64,000 nt of DNA from Lycium barbarum (Eukaryota; Streptophyta; Magnoliopsida; Solanales; Solanaceae), in contig NC_083344.1 of assembly GCF_019175385.1 (NCBI RefSeq), positions 7,292,965 to 7,356,964 on the forward strand, written 5' to 3'. This document shows positions 49,069 to 61,484 of this stretch, piece after piece (the first letter of the stretch is position 1; the number at the start of each line of letters is the position of its first letter). Position numbers and translations under genes: made by a program. Below the pieces are notes generated by a model, which was not told where the DNA came from, searched no databases, and saw only the letters and a list, made by a program, of their open reading frames with translations.

Positions 49069-50491
49069 GTGATGTGGCACCTCTTTTTTTTTTTTGGTAA
49101 ATAAAGACTTTTGTTCATACCAAAAGTGTAACATTTACAAAACCATAGCCTGGATACCCATCTAAGCTATCTAAATCATCAAACATCAGTACCCTGTATT
49201 GCCACTATCCATTTGGCAGACTACTCAGAAACACAAATGCTGTAATATACAGCTGATTCTCTTAGGGGCTCTTAGATTACAAACAACTGCAATAGACTTA
49301 GCTATACTCTCCACAGTGTTGCTTGTATGTTCAAATCTTCGCATATCCTTTCCATCCATAGGCTGTGCACAGTTTCAGCATACACTAATTTGAATAGCCG
49401 AGCTTCTCTAGACTTCCCTTTAGCATTCATGAGAGCCTATTGATAATGTTGTTCCCAGTTGTGAGCTTTGACAGGTTGGCCATGTAGCCATGTTAAAATT
49501 CTGCTCCACAAGTTCACAGTAAAATCACATGTAGCAAATAAATGGTTTCTATCTTCATCACCTTGATTACATAGAATACACTTGGAGTCAACCTCAATTC
49601 CCCATTTTGCAAGTCTATCAACTATGAGCAATCTTCCTTGTACCATTAACCACACTGTAAAGATAGCTTTTGGTATTGCATTGTTCTTAAAGATCAAATT
49701 TACCCAAGGAACTCTTGGCATAACCCCCAAAAACTGCAAATAAATTGATCGAGTGATGCACTGTCCAGTTTTTGTTGTACTGGAACCAAGGCCAAGTGAT
49801 TTCTAGTTTCCAAGATTTTCCTAATTACCCAACAAGCCTGCTTAAGCACTGGTGCTTCCATAAACTGCTAAGATTTAATATAATAAGTGTGAATCCACTT
49901 TATCTACACTTTATCCTTCTTCTGAACCAGATCCCAGCATGTTGATGTGATTGCTGCTTCATTCCACAAGCCTAAGTTGATAAGATTCAGGCCCCCTGCT
50001 GACTTTGGAGTACACACTTTTTCCCAGGCTATCAAAGTTTTTTTAGTGATGGTATTCCCTCCAGACCAGATATAGCTTCTATAATAGGCTTCAATTAACT
50101 TGACTACTTTGGCAGGGATCATGAATAACTGTGCCCAATATGCTTGCATACCAAAAATAGTTGTTTGTACCAATTGTGTTTGTCCAGTGTAAGATAGTTT
50201 TTTCGGATGTCCAAGATGTTATTTTTGCTGTGATCTTGTCAATAAGAGGCTGCCATTGTAGCATATATTGCTTTTTTGTAGATTAATGAATTTCAAGGTA
50301 TTTAAATGGTCACTCTCCAGCGCTATACTTCAAGAAACTCAAAATCTTGGCTCTCTCTTCCATTGTTACCCCACCATAATATACCGAGCTTTTATCCAGA
50401 TTTGCCTGTAGTCCTGAAGCTTCAGTAAACTGTGTGAAACATCTATGGAGTGCCACTACAGAATCATAGTCTCCTCTAGCAACAGCAACAA

Positions 50492-50503
50492 ATCATCCGC
50501 AAA
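50492..50503 (-). other. Reverse-transcriptase FADD catalytic motif
   Basis: On the minus strand, codons TTT GCG GAT GAT give FADD, the non-LTR version of the Y/F-x-DD polymerase motif, within the context HLSFADDLLLL. Confidence 0.85.
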
Positions 50504-51893
50504 ACTAAGGTGAGTGTTCCCAAGTTTTTGCACACCTAGGTGGTACTTGAAGATTGGTTGATCCTTTAGTTGATTTAACAACCTGCTCAGAATTTCCATT
50601 GATATGGCAAATGAGAAAGGAGATAGCGGATCCCCTTATCTAAGTCCCTTAGCTGCTGGGGATGGTTCTGAGATCTCCCCATTTATAAGGGTGTTATAGC
50701 TTACAGTCCGAACACATTCCATCACCCAATCTTTGTATTGCATAGGGAAACCTACCTCAGTCATCATTTGTTCCACATAAATCCACTCAACAAAATCGTA
50801 TGCTTTTGTAGGTCTATCTTGATCATACACTTGGGGGATACATGTTTCTTGGCATAACTTTTCACCAATTCATGGGCTAATATGATGTTGTTTGCAATTT
50901 TCCTCCCTGGGATGAAACTACCTTGAGCTTCACTGATAATACTTGCAATCACTTTTTGCATTGGGGATGCAAGTATTTTGGATATGATCTTGTACAAAAC
51001 TGTGCAACAAGCGATAAGTCTATAGTCCTTGGTAGTCCTCGGACTAGAGACTTTTTGCACTAGGGTGATGCTTGTACAATTTACTGGTTTAAACATTTTC
51101 CCTTTGTCAAAAAATTCCTTGACAGCTTGTATCACATCCAGTTTATGATAGGCCAAGTGGACTTAAAAAACCCTACATTATAGTCGTCAATTCCAAGGGC
51201 CTTTTCATTGTCAACATCACTAATCCCCTGCCAAATCTCTGATTCACTTACTGGTAGACATAGTTCTATCCTTTGCTGTTGAGTCAATCTTGGACCTTGT
51301 CTCATGAAAGTACATTCACTGCTGGAAAAGTATTATTAATCGACCCCATGAGTCCCTTATAGAATTGAATTATTTCTTGTTTAATGTCTGATGGAGTTTG
51401 CAATTTAGTCCCAGCAATTGAGTACAATTCTAGGATATGTTTCCTGTGACATCTTTCTTTCATAACCGCAGAGAAATACTTGGTATTTGCGTCCCCAAGT
51501 TTTATCCACCTAGCCCTAGATTTTTGTCTCATAATATTCTCTTCAATACCCACCTATTTCTCCAACTTTACCCGTGTAACCTTTTCCTTTTCCACCAGTT
51601 CATCAGTGCATTGTTGCCTCATTAGATGTTGTGTGTGATTCAGTTCTTGTCTAGTCTATTCGATTTGTTTTGCCACCCCTCTATAGTGCTCATTAATTAA
51701 TTTCCTGAGTGGAGTTTGTAAGGCCTTGAGTTTGCACCAAACATTCTTCATCTTGTGGTATGCAAGAGTTGTTGCCCCTGTCTACTCTACAATTGTTAAA
51801 AAGGAACTATGATCCTTCCACACATCAAAAAATCTAAAGGGGGCCTTAATAAGCTTGTGAGATATATGTAGGGATAGTAGCATCGGACAGTGA

Positions 51894-54891
51894 TGTCACG
51901 ATCCAACCCCGTAGGCCGCGACTAGTGTCCGTGCTGGACACCCGGACGTACCCCTTAACCCAAACCGGCATATTAGCAGAATATATAAATATAGAAGTCA
52001 AATGGCGTCACTAACTATCACGGATGAACGGATATAGCACGTGGAAGCTGATAAGGCCATCACAGATCATATCAACCCAAAACATATACAGAACCCACAT
52101 GTATGTCTACAGACCTCTACAGAACACATCAGAATCATAAGACGGGACAGGGCCCCGTCGTACCCCTGAATAGCATACATATGTACAATAGCAAAAGACT
52201 GTACCAAAACGTAGGCTCCGAACAATAGAGCACTCCAAGATAGCAGAATATGGTCCTTAGCAGGCGGATCGGCAAATCTATCGTCTGTACCTGCGCGGCA
52301 TGAAAACGCAGCCCCCGAAGAAAGGGGGTCAGTACGAAATATGTACTGAATATGTAAAGCCTGGAGCACAGAAACAAAATCATAACCGGAACAGAACGTA
52401 CAGAAAATGAGTGTAATGTCCAGATTATCAAATGCATATTTTCAGAACATAAAGAGTGTATGCAGAAACATATGCCATATCATATCCGGCCACGCCAAGG
52501 GACTCGGTGAACAGAACGTGGTCGCCACCCTGACACTGGCGCCACAACACATCATGCTCCAGAATAGGGAATAACCCAATAACATAACATATCATATCAG
52601 ATGGCCATATCATGTCATATCATATCATATCATGTCATATCAGAAAGTGTGTACATGGCACAGCATACTCCACAACCCATGTACAAGTAAACCTGCCCCC
52701 TCACATCGAGGCACGGCGAACGATGCAGTGGAATACGCTTGACAACATATCCTGGCCCGGGCTCAGTGAAGGAAACATTGAGACATCCACGAGTGGAGTA
52801 GTGAGAAACTAATGCAATATGAGACATAATACATTTTACAAGGACTCGATGGAGTATTCCGAATAACAACCTTATTAATGAAACCGCACGATAGTCACGG
52901 TGCGTATATTTCGGATATCAAAAATAGATTATGTGATAATAGTCTTCTTGGGATCATTTCCATATTCCAAAATAATTTATAAGACTCAATAGAACAACTT
53001 AACCAAGTGTCATTTAGTAGTCAGAAGAGTAGTTAAGATGTTTCCTTTAAAACTTCTCAAAATAGGTTAAAATGCAATAAGAGTGAAATCGAGCATAGTG
53101 GCCCCACCTCGGGTCAACTAAAGTGATGGGCTCAATTTACGTACATTAAGCCTATAGAGTCATCCCTGGAGATCTTAGAACAATTTCCTGACTTTCCAGG
53201 CAATTTGTGGAAGCCTGCCAAATTCTTTCAACAAAACGTACTTATAGGATTCAATTTTATTGAATGAAAAATGGACATTTTCAAATTCAGTTTTCTATGA
53301 ACAGAATATCCCCCGAGGTTCAATTTCAAACCTAGTACATCTAGGACATGCCAAGAGAAAGAAAAGGATAGCTTTACATACCTTTTTCGCGTCTTACGCC
53401 TCTCCAAACTAAATCTCAATTTTCTCCAAAATCTGCATTTGGTCACAATTACCAACTATCAATTTCAAGCCTTTAGGACTTGAATCCTAAATTACACTTT
53501 TCTACAGAAATTTGGGCAGCATTTCCCCTATAAATACAACATCCCCGAGATTTAACTCGGCTCCAAACATCAACAATCAAACCAACAACAATACCAACAA
53601 CATCAATAATCGACTAGAAACGCATTCTAACTTAAATAGTCTTCTTTTCCAATAATGCAACAATTTCCAATTTAACTTGCATTTTCAAATCAATGCCAAC
53701 ATTTCCATATACATTAACAATCAAGATCACTCCAATTCCATTCGGGAGCATTTCCTCTCATTTAACACAATGTTTACAAAATATACCAAAATTTCCATAA
53801 AACCATAATTCCTTCCAAACTTCAAACTTTCAACATAAACATTCCTAACACATTTTTGTCACCTCATTTCATTAACAATAATCATGATTTACACCTTAAC
53901 ACTTCATTTTCATATTATCATAAAATCATACTAAAATGACATAACCTTCTACAATCAATTTCAATGCCAACTTAACCCATTTAACCTTCATTTACATTAT
54001 AAAGATCATAACAACACAATTAACATATTAAACAAGATTAATTCAATCCCATTCCCATTTCCATACCACACGGCCAAACCCAACATTTCCAACCTCAACC
54101 AAATTCATTCAACTTTCATTTTTGATATCAAGTCCACAATAACCACAACTAGAATACTATATAAAATTCAACTCATTTTGCCTATATAGCAACATATACA
54201 CACGGCCACCTACACCCATATACACCCACTTTGCAAACTTTCATATTTCCATAATTTCTACTTATTTCTACATGCTACAACACATATATATATATTCCAA
54301 AGTAAAAGGAGCAAAATCTTACCTTTTGTCTTCCAAACGTCTTCACTAAACCCACTTGTTAATTTGATGAACCAAGCTCCCTATCTTCCAAAAGTAGCTA
54401 CACCAAGTTGTAAAGGACCCTTAAATTAGTGGAAATATCACAAGACAATAATTTTTTGATCAAGATTTTAAGGGGTGAAAATTTGAAGGGAGGGCCGAAT
54501 GGCCTTGTAGATTTGTTCCTCTTTGTCTTGTTTTTCTCCTTCTTTGATTCTCTTGAAGCTTCTTATGGATAATGACCTCTTTATATTAATTTTGCACATG
54601 GGAAAATTTATTAATTGGTGGGCTTGGGCCTATACTTGGCCGGCCACCCCTTCTCAATTGGGCCTTAATTTTCATCCAATTTTTTGAGCCCAATGACTTA
54701 TGGACCACATTTTGTAATTCCCGAAATAAATTTCCGAAATTTCAATTTTGCCCCTAGCCTTCCTCAACACTTCCATATTAATATACTTTCATAAACAACT
54801 CATGTGTTAAATAAAATCAATTATGACCTCATTTCTTACAAGTCAAAATTATTTCAAATTTTCCAAATGTGCGAAAACACGGGATATAACA
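51894..54891 (-). mobile_element. Solo LTR (2,998 bp) inside the LINE endonuclease
   Basis: Plus-strand ends TGTCACGATCC and GGGATATAACA; perfect target duplications AGTGA at 51889-51893 and 54892-54896. Same family as 2398-5670 but inverted; the shared end reads GGCCGCGACT(A/G)GTG. On the minus strand a TATA-like TTAATATAAAGAGG lies near 54575-54588. No coding region. ORFs such as 52067-52369 and 52612-52869 are spurious. Confidence 0.92.
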
Positions 54892-55536
54892 AGTGATCAG
54901 ACATATTTGGTACATCATAATCGGTAGGAATATTTCCCTATTGCATCATCCAATCATGATTTCCAAAAGCCCTATCAATTCGACTTGAGACTCTATCATT
55001 CTCTAGTTGTTTGTTGTTCCAAGAGGGATATTCCCCTCTCCATATCAGTTCAGTAACTTCAATTTCCTGGATACAATTAACAAACTCTTTTGTTTCTCCT
55101 AATTTCACAGGCTAACCCATCAATCTATCCTTAGAGTATAAAATTGCATTGAAGTCTCCACAGATAAGCCATGAGCCATCGATCCCCTGCGATAGCATAT
55201 TTAGCTCCCTCCATAAAGACCTCCTTTGCTCATTAGTGTTGCAGCCATAAACCACTGTTAGTATACATGTAAAGCTATATGTTCTTCCCTGAACTTGACA
55301 ATGCACTACTTGTGGTGCACTATATAACAAAAGAATATGATACCATTGTGGATTCCAAGTAAGCCAAATTCGACCATTTGGAGCCCTATGATAGTTACTT
55401 ATCACCTCACAGCCTGGAACAACTGTTTTTTGAATCTTCACAGCCTAATGCTCCTTAACCCTTGTTTCTATCAACCCAGCTAGTCTATTTTTTTGCTTTT
55501 TAGATATATATATTTAACTCCCTCTGCTTGTATCTC

Positions 55537-57143
55537 TTATTTATTCCTCTGACATTCCAAAAGAGCCAAGTTATTTAGGAGTAATCCCTTTACTTTTGTC
55601 TGGGGGAAATGACTTTTTTGACTTCCAACCCAATTTCCACTTTCCCCACCTTTATTATTATTCTGCCTTGGTGTAGCTGATAAAACAGGAAAATGTTCCA
55701 ATGATAGAGGGTTGACATTCTCCTTGGCCTTCCTCTTTCCCCTCCAGTTAGGTTCTGTCATATATTCAGCATTGTGATCCTCCTCATTAATCTCTTCTAC
55801 TATACCCTGCTCCTGAGTTCCAGCCAGTGGTGCCTCCCTAGGGGTTGGAGCAGCTTCCTCATTTTGGATTACTGAACTAGTCAGCTCTTCCTTATAAGTT
55901 GCAGAAGTACTTGCCATCTCTCCAGGATTCTGAGAAGTCTGTATCCCAGGAACAATACCTTTAAACTGCCAAACTGGAACATTTTTTTGGTGGTTCCCTC
56001 CTCACCTGCTTCTTCTAAGGTTGAGCTCTTGGTGCTTTAACAGGTTGTTGTTTAGGTGGGGGACACACATGTCCAATGGTATGGCAAATGCCACAAAACT
56101 TACGCCTCCACTCATAGTCCACTCTTTTTTGAAAGATTATCCCATCCGGATCCATAACATCTATCACATCAGCCATAGGAGTTGTAATATTAATTTCCAC
56201 CAACATCCTTGCAAAGGATATCCGAGTCCTTTTGCAAGTGATTCATTAGCAAAAATGGGATTACCAAGAGTGCTAGCAATACTACTCAGAGATCTTGTTC
56301 CCCAACAATTCATAGGCAGTTTGGGCAATGTGATCCATAAAGGAATATTTGTCAAGAATTCCTTTGTAAAATCAAATTTGGGGTTCCAAGGTTTCAACAC
56401 AATTGGTCTATTGTTAATGGAGTGAGGTCCTACATCTAAGATTTACTGCATATCTTCCATAGACTGGAACTTGATTATATAATAACCATCTTCATGCAAA
56501 TACAATTCCAGTTCAGCAACACCATTCCATTGTGTAGCTACATATCTATGCATAGCATTGTATCCCGGGACTTCTCCCATAATATAAGCAACTAGGGCTT
56601 GTTTCCATTTGAGGTTCTCTTGTTCCACTTCCTCCTTATCCAGTTTAGCAACAGCTTTACCATTAATAATTAGAGATGACAGATAGGATAATTTCAAACC
56701 ATTCTCAACAAGCCCGTTTTTAGCAAACAAATTCGTCGAAGCAAGTTTAGGATTTTGGTCCAAAATTACTTGTTCCTTCTCAATTGCAGCTGGGTTATTT
56801 GCATCTACCACCTGTGTTGTTACTTCCACTCGCATAGCACTTGAATCCACTGTAACAGTGTTCGAATTAGGGCTCAATGGTCTCGACTTGTCTGATTTCT
56901 CAAGTGACGGTGGTTCACTGAGTACTAATTTCTTCTGAACGCCCATTGTTAACCCCATTGAGGTCGATCCACTCCCAGTATTCTCCGGTGTTTGAAGAGA
57001 TGTAGTAATCTCCGGTTGCTTACCGGCATCCATAGAGCTTACAAAAGTAGCAAGCAACATCTTTCTAGGCCGTCGCCGCCCTCTTCCTCGTCCCCACCAT
57101 CAGGCGGCGGTTGATTTTGCTGCTTTGCTTTCTTCCTTGCCAT
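55537..57143 (-). pseudogene. LINE ORF1: DUF4283-like RNA-binding protein with zinc knuckle
   Basis: Begins with an ATG at 57143 (MARKKAKQQNQPPP). A one-base frameshift before 57060 then moves it into the frame of SSMDAGKQPEITT. Residues from LKWKQALVAYIMG through WNPKFDFTKEFLTNIPLWITLPKLP form the DUF4283-like domain common to plant LINE ORF1 proteins. A CxxCxxxxH-type knuckle (CGICHTIGHVC) follows at about 56090-56060. The acidic, Pro/Asn-rich tail ends with NLALLECQRNK and a stop at 55537-55539. A stop at 56443-56445 and a frameshift near 56200 break it. The product would package LINE RNA. Confidence 0.85.
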
Positions 57144-57222
57144 GGCTAAACCCGATCGGCGTACGTTATCTTAACATGCGCCGAGAGCCAGGAGAGAGAA
57201 AAAGTTTAAAATGTTCATAAGT
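57144..57222 (-). other. LINE 5' untranslated leader
   Basis: 79 bp from the target duplication to the ORF1 ATG, containing GGAGAGAGAAAAAG (plus sense). The short leader suggests the element is full length or nearly so. Confidence 0.6.
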
Positions 57223-57238
57223 GTGATGTGGCACCTCT

Positions 57239-57902
57239 CTATGGTCTTTATTGACATTTATCTTTTTTCTCAAATTTTTGACATTTTTCTTAATTTTTCC
57301 TACTTATAATATATTAGAAACCTAAAAAAAATTGGTAATTACATTATCTTAATTCTTAAATACTCATAACTTTTTCAGTTTAGAAAACCCAAAAGTCATT
57401 ATCGTTAATTCAGTGATTTAGTGATAAGTTATTACGCAATAACACTACATTAATGCAGAAATATATATGGCTCTAAGGTCTCCTCCTCTTGCCCCTCCCT
57501 TTCTTCCTACAGTAGTCTTTCACCTCCAAATTGTTCATCCGGTGATAGTAATAAACTATATAATATTATTACAGCAATTTATTTAATCCTTCACACTATA
57601 AATGTTGACACCGCTTATCTCTATTGTGTTATTTTTGAATTTTGACCCAAGTCACTGTAAGGAAGAATAGCTAATCCTTGTAGAAAAGAATGTCAGGAGC
57701 TTGACAGACCAGCATTCGCTTATACTGTTGTTCTATTTGTTGATTTGCATCTGTTGTGGGCCATTCAATTGCGGAAGCAAGAGAGAAAAGCCAAAGGGTG
57801 TGTGGGATTTTTGCTAGTTATATCTATTGATGCTATGCAATTCACCTAGTTACTCCTTTTGGGCAAGCATAATATTGTCAGAGGATCGACGTGAATACTG
57901 CT
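57239..57902. other. Non-coding DNA between LINE and the next LTR-like block
   Basis: AT-rich; no coding, repeat or RNA feature recognised. Confidence 0.55.
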
Positions 57903-59599
57903 TGTGGCTTTTTTTAACATAGTTCAAAAGGGTTTTGAAATCAAAAGTGACCAAAATGTGTTAATAACAAGAATCGCCACTTGACAATGGGTTTTGATGT
58001 GCCAAGTCACCTTAAGAATAGTTATCCCTTTTAAGAACAAGTTTGACTCTAAAACTGATCAGCGACGGAGATTCTGGTTAAGGAATTCTATTGACCGAGG
58101 GGAAGGTCGCTTTAATTAACTCATACTGGCTTAAATAGCATCCCTCGAGTCCCGTGGTTTTAGCACGGTCTCTTTAATTAACTCATACTGGCTTAAATAG
58201 AAAACTGAATCAGGTAAACACAAACAAGCACACACACAAGAAAAGTTCGAAAATAAAGTCCAAATTATTCCAACCCAAAGTAAAAGAAAAAATGCGAGAA
58301 AATAAACCTAAACTACACTATGCTAAACTATACTAAGCTATCCCCGACATCCGGGGTCTTCTGCACGGGCGGCCACCATTCGGAAAAATGAATACATGAG
58401 ATTTAAAGGGAGTAAAAGCAAACACACTACCAAACGGACCTAAATTTGCCTACCAACCCAATTTACGAAGCAAGTAATAAAATTCAAACCCAATCTTACG
58501 ACCCATTATTCTAATGTCTATTAACCTTCAACAGTAGCCTATTGATTGCGCAAATCAGGAGAAAAAAAAAAACATGTAAAGAACCAATTTTTGTCAACCA
58601 ATTTCAATTCTCAAGAGCAAATAACCAAGAGCTATTAATAGCATGAAACCAAATTAAGGACCAAGTTGCATGCTACAGTATAATAAAATGACAATAAAAC
58701 CATGACATTATATCATTCTCAATCCAAAATAGCAGATAACACCCATGAAATTCTACTTATAGTTCAAGACACATGAGATAAAAAGAGATAGAAATGGACC
58801 TCTTTAATTAGAACGGATATCCAATTTATACAGCAACAGACGTCCAAAACCCCACTTGAAAGCAGAAAACTAGAACCGGAACTTAAAATGGAACCTCGTC
58901 GGCAACCTCACTTCAGATCAGAAAGTTTCAAACCCCGACTAGAAAACCTCCATTGAAAGTCATGAAGAAGAGGACAGATGGTTTTAGATGTCGATGTGAT
59001 GAAACAGTGGCGTTGTGGGAGCTGCTGTCATGGTGTTTAAAGGTGGTTTAAAGATTGGTTACGGGAGAACGGAGTGTTAATAAGGGTGTTTGGGTTGCTG
59101 CTTTCTGGCGGTGACGGGTTAAAGGTTAACAGCGGTGATGGGGTTAAAGAGATGGAGTTTTGGGGTCGTGGAGACGGTGTGGGATGGAGGAAGAAGAACG
59201 ATGGTGATTTTTTTTTGGTTTTAATCGTCACTCTTCTATGTTCTTCGTATGTGTGTGTATTCTAACTATTTAGAAGAGTGAGTTTCCTTACTTCTTCGTC
59301 GTGCGTTTGTGAGCCCACATATTTTAAACAACTATTAATATTTTTAAAAAAAAAATTGTGGCCCACATATTTTAAATAACTATTAATATTTTTTTTTAAA
59401 TTGTGGGCCCCATATTAAACACCAACCAATAATTAAAAAAAAAGAAAAAAGTGGAACCCATCACATCCAAACTCACGGGAAAAAAAAAGTGGATCCCATA
59501 TTAACAAAATCAAACAATATTTAAAAAAAAAAGTGAATCCCATATTAAAAAACAAACAATGTTAAAAAAAAAAGTGCTTAGAAAATCAAACAATTAAAT

Positions 59600-60062
59600 C
59601 AATAATGATGGATTCATTGCCACATGCGTATCAACCCATTAGAGGGAGCAAATGAAATTATTGTACAGCAACATACTTAAAATACAAAAATGCTAAGAAA
59701 ATCAAACAATTAAAGCAATAATTATGGATTTATTGTCACATGCGTATCAACCTATTAGTGGGAGCAAATGAAATTATTGTACAGCAACATACTTAAAATA
59801 CTTATATATATATATATATATCCATTTTCCAATTTTTGAAAAAAAAACTTGTGGGCCCAGATAGCCTGATGGATTCATTGCCACATGCGTATCAACCCAT
59901 TAGAGGGAGCAAATGGAATTATTGTACAGCAACATACTTAAAATACAAAAGTGCTTAGAAAATCAAACAATTAAATCAATAATGATGGATTTATTGCCAC
60001 ATGCGTATCAACCCATTAGTGGGAGCAAATGAAATTATTGTACAGCAACATACTTAAAATAC
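59600..60062 (+). repeat. Four tandem units with ATTGCCACATGCGTATCAACC
   Basis: Units start near 59606, 59725, 59869 and 59983. Each runs ATGGATT(C/T)ATTGCCACATG, CGTATCAACCCATTAG, GGGAGCAAATGAAATTATTG, TACAGCAACATACTTAAAAT. A decayed fifth copy lies near 61588. Confidence 0.88.
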
Positions 60063-60628
60063 TTTAGAAAAAAAAAGTGTGGTCCCCATATTAAACACCA
60101 ACCAATATTAAAAAATTCAAAAAAACAACAACCAATTAAGCATTTAAAAGAAAAAGTGTGGTCCCCATATTAAACACCAACCAATATTAAAACAAAACAA
60201 ACACCAACCAATATTTAAAAAAAAAAGTAAATAAAGTGGAATCCATCATCTCCAAACTCACGGGGAAAAAAGGTGGACTCCATATTAACAAAATCAAGCA
60301 ATATAAAACAAAAAGTGAATCTCATATTAAAAAAAAACAATGTAAAAAAAAAAGAGTGCAGACTTTGTATTCGTAGCAAACACTAATATAATAAAGTTTT
60401 AGATACGGAGCACAAATTACAATGTTATATTAATCTTGTTTTAAACATAATATCCCATATTGACAAAATCAAGCAATATAAAAAAAAAAAGTGAATCCCA
60501 TATTAAAAAAACAAACAATGTCAAAAAAAAAAAGTGCAGACTTTGTATTCATAGCAAATACTAATATAATAAAGTTTTAGATACGGAGCACGAACTATAA
60601 TGTTATATTAATCGTGTTTTGAACATGG

Positions 60629-60632
<4 letters not shown>

Positions 60633-60665
<33 letters not shown>
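60633..60665 (+). repeat. (TA)n microsatellite
   Basis: About 33 bp of alternating TA, following one copy of the repeat unit above. Confidence 0.9.
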
Positions 60666-60670
<5 letters not shown>

Positions 60671-60808
60671 GCATAAAAATAGTGCAAACTAATAATGTCC
60701 AAAAGGGTGGGCCCCATACTAAACAACACCAAGTAATATAAAAAAAAACTATATAAAGCATGGGTTTAAACCCATGCTTCGTCGTCCGTTGTCCCTTAAA
60801 AAAAAAAA

Positions 60809-60830
60809 GGGGGGGGGGGGGGGGGGGGGG
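60809..60830 (+). repeat. Poly(G) tract (22 bp)
   Basis: An A-run followed by 22 consecutive G residues; unusual in this AT-rich setting and a possible sequencing or assembly weak point. Confidence 0.88.
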
Positions 60831-61419
60831 ATACTAAATAACACCGAGCGATAAAAAAAATGGAACTCACCATCTCCAAACTCATGGGAAAAACAAAAAA
60901 GTGGACCCCATATTATCAAAATCAAGCAATATAAAAAAAAGTGAACCCCATATTAAAAAAAATATAATGTTAAAAAAAGAAAATGCAGACTTTATATTCA
61001 TAGCAAACACTAATATAATAAAGTTTTAGATACGGAGCACAAACTATAATGTTAATCGTGTTTTGAACATAGTATATGTATATATATTATATGCATAAAA
61101 ATAGTACAAACTAATAATGTCAAAAAAAAAAAAAAAAAAGTGTACCCCATAAAGGGTGGGCTCCATACTAAATGACATCAAGCAATATAAAAAAAAAAAA
61201 AAAAAGTGGATTCCACCATCTCCAAACTCACGATAAAAAAAAGTGAACCCCATATTAACAAAATCAAGTAATATAAAATAAAATAAAAGTGAACCCCATA
61301 TTAAAAAAAATAATATAAAAAAAAAGTGCAGACTTTGTATTCGTAGTAAACACTGATATAATAAAGTTTTAGATACGGAATACAAACTACAGTGTTATAT
61401 TAATCGTGTTTTGAACATA

Positions 61420-61420
<1 letters not shown>

Positions 61421-61481
<61 letters not shown>
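61421..61481 (+). repeat. (TA)n microsatellite (61 bp)
   Basis: Uninterrupted alternating TA, the longest in the window. Confidence 0.95.

Positions 61482-61484
<3 letters not shown>

Larger units (their letters stand above)
49150..55560 (-). pseudogene. LINE ORF2: endonuclease, reverse transcriptase, zinc-binding tail
   Basis: Starts in the overlap with ORF1 with LFWNVRGINKRYKQREL (near 55557). AP-type endonuclease: LIETRVKEH, VVYGCN, WLICGDFNAIL. Its SDH motif is split by the LTR 51894-54891. Reverse transcriptase: SITLVQKV, SPRTTKDYRLIACCTVLYKI, QGSFIPGRKI and the catalytic FADD at 50492-50503. Zinc-binding RVT tail: CILCNQGDEDRNHLFATCDF near 49640-49560. The enzyme nicks DNA and copies LINE RNA at the nick. 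Damage: stop near 55503 in the endonuclease, frameshift near 50812, Gln-to-stop (TAA) near 50637, plus several others. Confidence 0.88.
49085..57222 (-). mobile_element. Near full-length L1-type LINE, interrupted by a solo LTR
   Basis: A 16-bp perfect target duplication GTGATGTGGCACCTCT flanks it (49069-49084 and 57223-57238). Its 3' end has a short poly(A) (T-run at 49085-49095 on the plus strand). Two overlapping-type ORFs on the minus strand encode an ORF1-like protein and endonuclease-reverse transcriptase. Without the solo LTR and its duplicated target it is about 5.1 kb, a normal length for plant L1 elements. The target duplication is flawless, but the ORFs carry multiple stops and frameshifts. 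Confidence 0.92.

Noticed and set aside
61044..61385. Phe-rich 113-codon ORF with membrane-like stretches
   Set aside because: Produced by translation of poly(A)/(T) and CCCCATATTA repeat modules; no start context or homology.
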